From contig JAESUZ010000346.1 in the NCBI GenBank assembly GCA_017311185.1, positions 1,194,345-1,258,344 of the forward strand: 64,000 nt of DNA, written 5' to 3'. Positions 12,351 to 23,700 of this stretch are shown piece after piece. The notes below the pieces were generated by a model that was given only the letters and a program-made list of their open reading frames with translations, was not told where the DNA came from and did not search any database. The position numbers and the translations under genes are program-made. Origin of the DNA: Proteles cristata cristata. Lineage: Eukaryota; Chordata; Mammalia; Carnivora; Hyaenidae. Positions within the stretch are counted from its first letter, which is position 1; the number at the start of each line of letters is the position of its first letter.

Positions 12351-13679
12351 ATGACTTCTAGAGACTGACCAAAGAGGCAGCCTTCTAAGCTGCTCTCGCC
12401 TTACAAGGAGCACACACAGGGCGTGGGGTAAAGGGCTGGCGGAACTTGGCTGCACCCCAGCGAAGAAGAAGCGGTGAGTGTCCCGGTGGCTGTCGTGGGC
12501 AGTGACGGTATACTCCCTGCGGGAGCCCCTCTCCCCACAGAGGCCAGGTCTGGCCAGGACAGGAGGGGAAGCTCACCAAGTTTCGAACAGCCGACTGACA
12601 TAGAGGACACCCTGTTCGCCGGCAGACATGAGCGTGGACCGACCACCTGCTTCGGAAAGGCAGGGAGCGTGGTGAGCGGGACCCGGGGACCGTGGGGAGG
12701 TGGGACATCCAGATGTCTGGGGGCAAGGGGCAGGTGAGGAGGAAAGGAAGGAGAATCACTTCTTTACGGGGCATTTCGCACGCCCTTCATAACCCTCTTC
12801 TGGGCCTGGCACAGAATTACGCAAGGGCACTTGGCCGGCCACGGCTCAGCAGACGGCCACGGCCCGAGCCCCGGCCAGGTTCGTAGGGCGGGTCCACAGG
12901 TGAGTGCACAGAACAGCAAGCCACCTAACGATGCCGTGAGAAGGCTCAAGTGGGATCTGCGGTTCAAGGCGGCGTGTGGAGCACATGGGTTCCTTTCGTC
13001 CCACGTGAGACCCCACGAGAACAAGAGCAAAGGAACAGAGAGGCTCTGCACTCATGAAGACAGTGGGAGGCACAGGGGATGAGAGGAGGTGAAAGATGCC
13101 GACCCATTCGTGGCAGGAGCTGAGCTGCTGGAGCGGAGGGCGGGGCAGAGGACCGGCCGGCACACCCGGCAGAGGCGGCCAGTCCCGGCTGCAGCCCTAC
13201 TCCAGAGGGGCGGGGCTACGGCCCACGGACACCAAGCACCGCGAGGCAGGAGCAATTCAATGACTCTAAGTACTGACTGTGAAGAGAATGCCCGCCCGCT
13301 CAGGACGGGAGCACGCAGGTGCGTGCTAGGATCTCCAGGCACAGCTCTAAGTCTGGGCACTGCACAAAGACGCTTGGCTAAGGGAATGACTGAGAGTTAC
13401 AAATCTAGTCCTTGCTCTGCTCCCAAAGTATTGCCCCTGCTCAGGTCTACATCTCCTGGGGGAAAGGGGCAAAAGATGCCATCTGCCAGCCAAAGCCAAG
13501 CGCTCATGGATGGCTTCTGCCTGGTGGGGGCATCCTTCTTGAAGCCATTCATCCAGAGGGAATGGCTTTTTTTGAAATTATAGGAGGACACTACATCGGT
13601 CAGTAGCAGCTCTATTACGTCCCTCTTTGGCAGGCAGGCGAGAAGTGAAGATATCTCTAAAGAAACACATTAAGCCCCA

Positions 13680-14900
13680 GAAAAGACCTGCAATTGATAA
13701 GTGGAGTCTTCTGATGAAAACTCCCGGTGGCAACACAGAAAAGCCCACCAGTTGACAAAGAGCTTCCAGCTCGTTTTCTGATGTGTCGCTCTTCAGTATG
13801 AACGGATCCACAGAGCCACCAGATATTTGAAGAAAGCCTATAAAGTGAATGGCAGAGCCTGTGACTAACCAAAAGGCAGGAAACTTCAAGAAAACAAAGC
13901 CAACACAGGGAGCAGGAAAGAGCTTCCCCAGACCTACTAATCATGAACATCCACAGAGAGAGAAGACCTGCATCCATGAACCAACAACAGGACACTATAA
14001 AACGGAAACAAGAGAACAGCAACAAAACGTTCTGGAAGTTAAGCATTTGCCCTTCATCATATACACGAGAACATGAGCTGAGTACCTCGCCCTGAAACCA
14101 GATCCCCAAAACAAAGAGACTACGAATGGAAAAGATTAAAAATATTTAAGGAGTATAGCACAGAAGGTCCAATATTGGACGAACAGGTGGTCCAGAAAGA
14201 AAGGATGTGAACCCTTATGAGAAGATTTTAAGAAATTTCCCATGAGAGCCCAGCACGAGGTTCATGCTATTGAGGACACACTACCATCAGGACAGCTCGG
14301 AACACTAAAAATGAAGGAATCTTGACTGCTTCCTGGGAAATGGGGAGAAACCCAGGTCACACGTAGAGGCCTGGGCATCCGGATGGGGCCAGAGATCTCA
14401 ACAACTACACTGGCAGGGGTGGGGGTGGAGAGAGGTATTCTCCACCTGCAATCCCATACCCTGGGTACAGGCAGATTCAAGATATTTTAAAGTCTGTACA
14501 ACCTCAAAATATTTAAATACTGACTTCCCATGATACTTTTCTCAGGAAGTTACTACAGAATGTGCGACACCAAAAACAAACAACAAAAACACACAAAAAG
14601 ATGATCGAATCAAGGGGGAGAATTTGGGCAAGAAAGGCCGTGTAATCACGGTACGCCACCTGGCCCGGGAGTGAATGGTCTTTATGCACTAACACTGACT
14701 AGAGACGCGTGAAACAATATGCTGTGACCACACAAGGAGAGCAAAGTAGCGGGTGGAGAAGGTGAGACCCCATCTACCGCACTAGCAAGTCAGAGGTGTT
14801 TCTGCGTCACGTATAAAAACAAAATACGTGCCAGCGTATTGTGTAGAAATGCAAAGGCAGATAACCAGATACGGCCCAAAGGGTTGGAAGCATTGCATCT
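13680..14900 (+). mobile_element. Degenerate old L1-like segment
   Basis: A-rich strand with phrases typical of ancient mammalian L1/HAL1 (AACAGGTCACACG-like, TCTCAACAACTACACTGGCA, AGATTCAAGATATTTTAAAG). No open frame survives. Confidence 0.5.
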
Positions 14901-14948
14901 AGGGAGCCAGATTTAGGGACTTGCTGGTTTTCATTAAAAAACGTACAT

Positions 14949-15148
14949 GGGCTCCTGGGTGGCTCAGTCGGTGGAGCGTCTGACTTTGGCTCAGGTCATG
15001 ATCTCACGCTCATGAGTCTGAGCCCCATGTCAGGCTCTGTGCTGACAGCTCTTTGGATTCTCGTCTCTCTCTCTCTGCCCCTCCTCCACTTGCGCGCTCT
15101 CTCTCTCTCTCTCTCTCTGTCAAAATATAATTTAAAATTTTTTAAAAA
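14949..15148 (+). mobile_element. SINEC
   Basis: Head GGGCTCCTGGGTGGCTCAGT, TC microsatellite and A-rich tail, with AAACGTA/AAACCGTA flanks. Confidence 0.88.
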
Positions 15149-16129
15149 ACCGTATAGTATTTGTTTCCTCAAAAACTATGAACATGTATTGCTAAGAATT
15201 AAAAATCGATTCTTAGAAAAAAATTAAAAGCCACGGGGTGGTTTGTCTTGAAAGATTCTGTATCCACCTTTTATATCCAACTTTCTCTTCCATGTGAGCC
15301 TACACTCAAAGGGAGACTTTTTTTTTCCCCCTTTAAAGAAAAAAATCTGTTTACAGTCAGCCTGAACCAAGTGATTTTTTAGGCATCTCACCAGTGGATG
15401 GTTTTAAACAACGTTACACACTCTAATAGGTGAGAGAAGAAACCTGCAGAGATTTTTCTGAACAAGGTCTAGACCTGTAAAATTCGTGTTTGGATCGGCT
15501 CCTCCCTGGCTCCTCCAACATCTAGTTTAGGCAAGGACCACATGGTGCCCAGGATTATAAAATACCACACCCTTGATCCTTACTATCTGTACCTCCTAGC
15601 TGTCTGCGATGCTGGGGAGCTCATTAATTAGCTCATTTTCCATGACACACTTGGCCCTCGAGATGGACCCACTCCAAGCTCCTGACAACTTTCAGCTTGG
15701 AAGGCTCAGATTCGTTCTAAGAACTAAGGAGGAGAAGAAGCAGGCCGTCGCCGGGATGGGACGTTGGAATGTCATCGACTAACACATGCTCTGTAAACTC
15801 TTCTGGCCGCTGGAATTCTGTACACTTGAAACCCACTCCCTGAAGGGAGACGGCCTCTGGCTTGCCGAGAGAGAACCGTGATTTCTGCCTGGGGAACAAT
15901 GGCTGGCTTGTCACCTACAAGCTGTCCGAGCTATCAAGGGCACTCCAGATGTCACAGGGGACGAGCGTGAAAGTGAGTGCAGCTTCCTCACGGGAAAAAT
16001 ACGAGAACAAGAGAAAGGTTGTAGCTGGCCCCACATTTTGCTTTTGTCTAAACGAGGACATTTTTATCTAATCATTTAATCTTTTTTTTCCAGGATACTC
16101 ACGGGCCCGAGACAAGTTCGGTCAAAGAG

Positions 16130-16280
16130 GGGACGGCTCTGGGCTCGGCATCAGGGGTCACGAGTGTGCTTACAAGTCTGTTCCTAGCTGCTGTGTGACC
16201 TCGGTCAGCCCGCTCTGCCTCTCTGGGTTCAGCAGATGAGAAGCTGTCTGAGGACCTCTCCTGACCTAATTGGCTGTGAT
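16130..16280 (-). mobile_element. MIR-like fragment
   Basis: The arrangement CTAGCTGCTGTGTGACCTCG followed by CTCTGCCTCTCTGGGTTCAG is an inverted MIR core. Confidence 0.5.
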
Positions 16281-16905
16281 TTTTACGAATACCGCTTGGA
16301 GAGAGGCGGACCATGGGAGGAGGAAGCAATACCGTGTCACCGGGACCTGTGTCTTGGCAGGAAACGGGGGGAGAGGGTGGTACAGAGCAGAAGACGGGAG
16401 GGTGGGGGGAGGTCTCCTCACAAACTGCCTGTTCTGGTCTACTTATTGGGGTACCTTTTGGAAAGTCTTCGAGAATCCCATTATGACCGACCAGTAAGGA
16501 CGCCTGTGCTGAGACCATATGCAGGGGCTGGTGTGCACGGAGGGCAGAAGCCTGCCGGACCCCTTCCAGCCCTGACAGCAGCCGGAACTGATTCCGAGCC
16601 CAGCAATTCCTGCGCTCCTCCTCGGGCTGTTGAAGAGCTCACCGCAGTGCCCCGTGGGGCCTCGGAGATGGGCACAGAGGCCTCGGGAGCTGTCCTGGGT
16701 GCTGGGGGCGCTGTCCAGGCAGAGTGGGAGGGATGCCGGGCCCCGCCCCGTGTCGCCTGAGCTCGGCGATTAATGTACCGTCTAGACTCTCCCCTGCTAT
16801 GAACTCATTTGAAAGAGGGTTCTGTTGGTGGGAAATATTCGAAAATCACAGCTTTAACCTTAATTCAATCAACACAAAACTGAATTGACACCTCTGTCCC
16901 CAACC

Positions 16906-16925
16906 AAAAAAGAAAGAAAGAAGGA

Positions 16926-16981
<56 letters not shown>

Positions 16982-16990
16982 AAAAGAAAA
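16906..16990 (+). repeat. (AAAG)n microsatellite
   Basis: About 80 bp of nearly pure GAAA/AAAG units. On the CLMN strand it reads (CTTT)n, downstream of the stop codon. Confidence 0.97.
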
Positions 16991-17545
16991 CAGAGAGGGC
17001 ATTACAGCTCGCCTCCCAGCCCTCACTCTCCTCCTTGAGGTTGCCTCTCCGGGGTGTGCGGCCCAGACGGAACCAACCACCAGACCCCAACAGGTGCACG
17101 GACACCCGGCCCCTTGCCTCAAAGCCCAGCTCTGGGAGGCACACGCCGCAGTTTTCTTCCCAGTGGAGGCTCTGCGTGTGGGGCACCCCCTACCAGCCCC
17201 ATCAGGACGACCCTCCTCTCAGAGGCCAGTAACTCAAGTCCATCCTGGGCCTCAAAAACCGACACGCGGGACGAGCCAGGACCCAGGCGATGGGTAAATA
17301 TTAACAAGGACGCTTCATACCTGACAGAGCAAGGCACACAGGAACACACTCTGCCTAAGGATCCGGCCAAACAGACACCTGAGTTTCGAGGACGCAGCGG
17401 AAGAGAAGAGCATGCTTAGGACTTACAGGCGAGAAGGGAACCAGCAGAGGCAGCAGCGGGGAGGCCGTCCGCAGAGCGCCCCATCCAGACCCCAGCGAAA
17501 GGGAAGTGAGAAGGGCTCCCGCCCCCCGGTCAGGAGCCTGTCGTT

Positions 17546-17551
17546 TTTATT
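17546..17551 (-). terminator. Proximal AATAAA hexamer
   Basis: AATAAA lies 15 bases after the CLMN stop codon on the gene strand. It would give a very short 3' UTR. No strong GT-rich element follows within 40 bases, so it may be unused. Confidence 0.2.
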
Positions 17552-17566
17552 ATGCAGACACGCGCA

Positions 17567-17735
17567 TCAGAATCTGGTGACGTCCAGCTGGGGGAAGAGC
17601 AGGAGGCAGTAAACCAGGAGCCAGAGGAAGAGAATAAAATACATCATATCCGGCTGCTGGACAAACTGTGTCAGAGAGTCGCTCCTTGGGCTCCGGCTCT
17701 TCTGCAACATGGCTTCGCCAGAGTCGTTGGCCTTC
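17567..17735 (-). CDS. CLMN: CLMN exon 13: transmembrane tail anchor and stop
   Basis: 169 bp of coding sequence ending in TGA at 17567-17569. After the split Arg it reads [20 protein letters not shown], then LTQFVQQPD and the hydrophobic anchor [19 protein letters not shown], and it finishes QLDVTRF. A single hydrophobic helix within about 10 residues of the C-terminus is a tail-anchor topology: the CH domains face the cytosol and only a few residues cross. The acceptor is tcttcccttctgcag. A second stop-free frame covers the same exon, offset by one base (ending at 17550). Confidence 0.96.
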
Positions 17736-20700
17736 CTGCAGAAGGGAAGACGCAGGCAAGGCAGTCACAAGTGGGTCCTCGGTGGGGGATGGACCTCCCC
17801 TGCCTGCAACCTCACTGCCCATCTGGAGAGTCGAGGGCTCCCCAGCAGGCCAGTCAAGAGGCCCCTCGGGGTGCCACGTAGACTCTTTCATAGGGGCCCA
17901 GTTTGCGCAGCCCAAGGGGGGGAAAGCAGTCAGTTGCATTGCGAGGGTAGGCATGATGAGACTCACTGGTTTCAGGGGCTTGGCTCAGGACCACACAATA
18001 ACTACGCCCCCACCCCCACCCCGGTCCAGGGAACCTTCCTTTATACCACGGTGGCCTTAACACACAGCTGGAGGCTGATGGCGCTGTGCCACTTGTTTGT
18101 GACAGAGGGGATGTCTTACATAATCTAAAGGAAGAGTTCCCTGATTATAGATCATTTAAAAACAGCCTTCAGAAACAAAGGCAATGCCCTCCTGCCCCCG
18201 CCTACACCAAATTTTTGGTTTTGGCTTTGGGACAGAACCTTGGAAATAATCACTAGATTTGCTTCTGGTCAGACTTGTCTTCCCTCTTTTAATTTATAGA
18301 AGATCGGGTGAAAGTGACATTTTGCCTCTCCCTGGTGGATAACGTCCAGTTCTCGCTAAGGAAAGGGCTGGAGCCATCATCCAAATGCAAGGGGGTTGGG
18401 GGTCTCTGCTTATAGAAGCCTCGAGTGTGAGCTTCCTAGGGTGGTCATTTGGGGCATGCTGTGGAGATTATGAGCCATGGAAACGATCTCATCATCCCGG
18501 AATGATCTCCTGATACAGGAAGAAGCGAGGCCAACAGTGGGTTAAACATCTGCTGTTTGGTCTAGAAACGGGTTCACATGTGACAACGGACAGAATTTTT
18601 CTTTCTTAGAACTGTCTCTAGAAAAAAATGTAAACTCTACTCTTAATACAAAGGGATTAGTCAATGCTCCAAAAACATGGAAAGCATGACTGCATTCTTT
18701 AACGTTCTGGTTTAAGTTTTCCAAGTCTCTATCTCCTCAGAGTGAAAGGCGCTTCTTTCCTCGGAATATATCATGCCTGGTGGACAGCGTGAGTTAACAT
18801 TTCCATCTTATGGCAGGGGAGGGAAATATGTCTTGCCTCTCTTTTTAAAAGCCAGACAGGGGTGAGCTTCTGACGATTACACTTGTGGGTGTTAGAAGAT
18901 ACTCAGAGAGACTTTCCATTCTAATCATCTAAGACCTACCACGCCAATTGAAATCCGTGGCAAATATTTACCAAAAAAAAAAAAAAATTAATGAAATTAA
19001 GTGATTCAATAACTTTAACAGGGATGGGAGCATCTCAGGATTGTCAGAGTTTTCGAGACTGCTCTGGTTTCCTAGGTCCTAAACAGCAATTCAGCAATAT
19101 CAGACTACGCCATCTAGTTCTCGAACGGCAAGAAATACTTTCAGAGACATCTTGGTATGTTTGTACTCCCTCTTCATGTCTGCTCTGATGCCATAAAACT
19201 GTAACATCAGCTCAGTGAGCTTCTGAGTATTGTACCTGCAGTGGAGACACAGAACAGACACGTCGTCAGGTGTAACGCGCGGAGAACACACACAGCCTTG
19301 CGTCACTACTGCCAGGCTCTACCCGGGCAGCGCGTAAATGCAGCTTTGGGCTCGTGACCCAGACCCGACTTTAACCGCAAGCCCCTTTTCTGAGCCTCGC
19401 TCACCAGCGTTCATCAGTTTCCCCTGCCCTCCTGCGTCTGTTCATTTGCTCTGGAGCAGGTGTGACCTCAGACTGTTACTATGGTCATCAAGGAAGCCTA
19501 AGTGTAGCCATCCCCCCTCCCCCCTCCCCCAGCCCCACCAGGTAGGCTGCATACTTGAAAAAGAAAGAAACATCTTAAGCCCCACAGATCTCGGAGTAAA
19601 GGCACCGACCTGGTTAACATTCGGTTTCTTCTGTCATCCAGATCTGCTGCATTCCTCAATTGAACATAGTTAAAATGGTCCTACAGTGAAATTTATAAAC
19701 AAAACCCCCGCAACCCAATTAGTAAAGATGAAATCTCTGAAACAGAAAATAAAACGATTTTAAACATACAAAGCCGAGCATGCCACGCTTTTTCTCAATA
19801 TTTGCAAACAGTTAGTTCCCAAATCAACTGCTGACTGACACTCTGTGGTGTTCTGCCCTCTCGCCCAACCCCCCACCCTCCCCCGGCTGGTGCCTCAACC
19901 CCCCAAACCCCCCCGGCTGGTGCCTCATGACCCACAACCCGAATGGGGCCATGGTGCTTGGGGTCCCAACACATCCAGAGCTAAGTAGCTGCAAAGGTAA
20001 AATAGACCACCCACAATGCACTTCTGTCTTTGAGGGCGATCTTTCTACTGTGTGTGCGGGGCTGGGTGGAAGGTCTTGGATGCGTTTTGTACAACAAAGA
20101 GGACTTCGAGCTTTACAATCAGCACTTTATTTACATCCCCTAGAGCCCCAATTGGACATCCGGTTGGACTGTGCCTAACGACAAGGTTTGAATTTGCTTG
20201 TCTTCTATCCAAAAGTGGGTTTGCTGCGCATCAGTCATTTCAAAGCTCTGGGCTGGGAGGAGGAAGGACGGAAACGGATTGATTAGCAGGGGGGGCCATG
20301 CAGCAGAAGAAGAAATTCACATACTAACCGATTCCAAAGACCTGTTAGTATGTCGTCGGATGTAAATGCTGGAGTCACTGTGACTAGTCCTGAAAAATAA
20401 ACACACGTTTTTGAATTGGTGCCACCGGGAGGTCTCCATAGCTCAGTGCACAGCCACCCCCACCCCGAGCCTTCTGCACGTGGATTCAGGCAAGCCATGA
20501 CCTCAGACCCAGCAACGGAGAGACTGTATTCAATATATGCCCACGTGGGTTGGAGTGTGCTTACAAATAGTAGGACGGATATTAGAGAGACACACTGGAA
20601 TCTCATCTACAAGAATAAAAACAACTGAGCATTTTAAATAGAAAGCAGACCACGTATTTTTTAAAGTCAGCGGGTTTCCGGGAAGGAACGGAGGCCCTTC

Positions 20701-23700
20701 TCCAAGTACCCCAAGATCTGGGAGTTGCCAAAGGTCCTCTGAACGCTCGTGTCAGACCTGGGCTGAGACCTGCTATCCAGACCCCCTTTCTAGTGCTTTC
20801 TAGGCACAGGGCTGCTCTCCGTCCAGCTCTCAGGTATCTGCACCTTTTTTTCTTTCATGCGCAAGGAGGCTAATTTTCTGACCATGTCTTTGAGGCTGAT
20901 GGGGAATGTATCTCTGATCATCCACTAAAGTTGGCTCACCCAGGGCTGCGGCGAAAGATACCCAGCCAGTGGCCTGGGCTGTATCCTGGCTCCTGGTTGA
21001 TTAGCTGGCAACGTGAGCCAAGTGTTTTATGTCTCGGATCAGTTTTGCTCATCTGTAAAACGGGTTATTAGCCCCACCCCTACTACTTCATGGGGCTGCG
21101 GCGTTGGGGCGTTGGTGGGAAGTACGGTATACGTCAGGACCCAGTGGCTCCGTCTTGCCGCTCAACAAGAGAACCAGGTGTTCGGGGTCAGAGACAACCT
21201 TCTCAGTTTCCTCGAGGCAAACCTACTATGTGCCATCCAGGGGTCCAAGAACAAGGCATTTGACCCAAGAGTTTTGACCAGGGAATTCACCATTGGCAGC
21301 CGTGGTATTCCTGCCCACTGGGCCTTCACCAAGCTCTTCCCCGGTACTGGGCATGTTGCCAGCGAATTGGTATAAAACACCTACTACGTGCCAGGCACTG
21401 GGCAAGCCTAGGGAAACTTCAGTCCTCGTCTGCAATCCAAAGGCTAGTATTACAGCACAGACACCAGACATGATGCACCACATAGAGAGAGCGCGTCAGG
21501 TGCCTGGGCCCCAGCAATGTCCATGCCCCCTAAGTGTTGACTCAACTCACAGGAGTACCTGGAGACGCGGTAACTCCCACCTGCTTATCCTATTTTCCTG
21601 AAAAAAGTCGATCAGCAGCAGGAAGGGCTCCTGCTCTCCCTGTCCCTCTAGTTTCCAGTGTACCTTCTTGCGGGTGGTTTCTATGTTCTAGTACATCCGC
21701 GGGAGGCCCATTCACATTTGCATCCCGAACTCCCTCCTCCCAGCCAGCATTATCAAGCGCCTACTGTGTGCTAGGCACTGGGAAGAGCAGCTGAGGGCAG
21801 GGCTCCTCAGAACCCCACCCTCCAAAGACCGGGAGAGCAATGCATTCATTTATTCACCTTCACCCCCAGAATCTGTATTAAAGGCCAACTGCAGGCCAGG
21901 TGTGGTCCCAAGTGCTGGAGCTCTGACTGGTGCCCTCCCTGGCCTCCAGGGAGCTGCCTCACCGTCCGGGGTGAGAGCAGATGATAAACACATCCTTACC
22001 CCAATAATTCGAGAAATTCCTGTTTTGGTTAATGTGGTGAAGAAACAGAGTAGAGACTGTAAGAACCTATAAAGCGGGATTAAAAGTAGTCTGGAGGAAT
22101 CTAAGAAGGCTGCCTGGAGGAAGTGGCAGTGGAGGTAAAACCCAGGAGCAAGCTGGGGAACAGGCTGGGGATAGAGGGTCGTCAAAGGCAAAAGAGCTTG
22201 AGGGGGCACTGAAGGATCTCAATGAAGGCCAAGGTGCTTGGTCAGGCTGGGGAGGAGGGCAGAGGTGACCTAGAGTGGCCACAGATGAGCTGGGGTGGGG
22301 GTGGGGGTCCTGCAGGCTCTAGAACAATGGGCCTCTCTGCCTAGAACAATGGGAACTGCCAGGGGTGACTGAGTCAACATATGGCCAGGAAAACATGCCA
22401 TGCCTGGCAGCAAGGTGCCCGGGGCTCTGTCTAGTTCAATAGCTTTGGGCCGCGCACTGACTTCTCTGAACTCACTTTCCGGGTCACAACAGGGGGTGGT
22501 GGCACCCGCTGGGCTGCAGCCAGCACGTGAGACAGCTTGGCACAGGGGAGGGGCTCCCCGGGGGCCTCACTCGTTCCTTCCGTGACCACACCCCTGCGCC
22601 ATTTCCTTCGTTGGCACGCAGCCTTCACCTCGGCTAACATGCTGTGTGATAATTACAACTTTGCCCGCGTGGGAGGGGCCGCCATCGCCGAGGGGACAGC
22701 TGTCTGCTCGACACAGATCGACATGCACAGGAGTCAAACCTCTGCGGGAAGAGTCGACCCGGCCTCCCTCCCACATACGGTGACAGAACGCTCACCCCTC
22801 TGGCTCACCTCCACTGGGACGGGTTTTGCTTGATGTCTGGCTGTCGCAGCTCAAGATGCTCAATTCCCCCAAAACTCCCCCTGCTTCTCCCGACCCCCTC
22901 ACATCTGGCCAACACGTCCTGGGGTGGCAGCTGAGTGCCAGCTGTTTGCTCAGGCCGCTTCTCCCACCCGGAACGCCTTCTCTCCCAAGTGCAGATCCCA
23001 CTATCCTTCTGTACCGAGGGCATCTGGGCCCGCAGGCAACCCTGACCCCCTCCACCTGCCGCTGAGGTCCACAGGTGAAATCCACGCGTGCCTCTTGGCA
23101 CCTAAGGTGCTCCCCTCGGTTCCAGCACAGAAGAGGGGGGGCTCGCCTTCCCTCCCGCCAGCCCAAGCTCCTGGGGGCTGGAGCCGGGCCCGCCTCTTCC
23201 CACAGTGAAGAGTGACAGTCTGGGCCACCTGCCTATGCGGGCCACATGAGAGCCGGGTCCAGCTACACGCCAGGGCTCGGATGTCTGCTGGACGGTCATG
23301 ACCCGGCCTCCGCAGGGAGAGGGACCCCGGGGGTCCCGGGCAAAGTGGGCAGCATGTTTCCGCTGTGCCTGGCCCCTCCTCACCGGGGCCCTCGCCTATT
23401 TTCCTTGTGTTCCCTGGAGCCCAGGCGCAGAGCGGAGGGGAGCCCAGGCGCAAAGCAGAGGGGAGGGGAAAACAAGACATCGCCAGCTGTTGCTTCTGGT
23501 TCTCTCTGCACTGGCTTCTCCCCACCTCCTCCCCAGATGCTGACCTCCATATATGATTTCCCTTTTGCAGCCAGGGTGGCTCAGCCACCACCGGCACGGT
23601 GGTGAGGGTCACGGGAAGAATGTGGGTCATGGGGTCTGACAAGTCTGAATCCAAGACCCCAGCTCAGACATCTCCTAGGCTGGGAGGTGCCCCCGGACCC

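Larger units (their letters stand above)
7300..17566 (-). other. CLMN downstream region, possibly a long 3' UTR
   Basis: This is sequence 3' of the CLMN stop. I see no further exon of this or another gene. It holds SINEs, an old L1-like segment (13680-14900), a (CTTT)n tract on the gene strand, MIR fragments (about 12210-12350 and 16130-16280) and unique sequence. Several AATAAA hexamers occur on the minus strand (8052-8057, 8381-8386, 8757-8762, 9820-9825, 17546-17551), none decisive. A TATAAA at 7341-7346, followed on the minus strand by the GT-rich GTGTGTCTATGTC, is a possible distal end. How far the transcript runs cannot be settled from sequence alone. Confidence 0.35.

Noticed and set aside
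22400..23660. Overlapping frames on both strands, up to 217 residues
   Set aside because: GC-rich intron with frames open on both strands and Pro/Gly/Arg-biased translations; no domain or splice signals.
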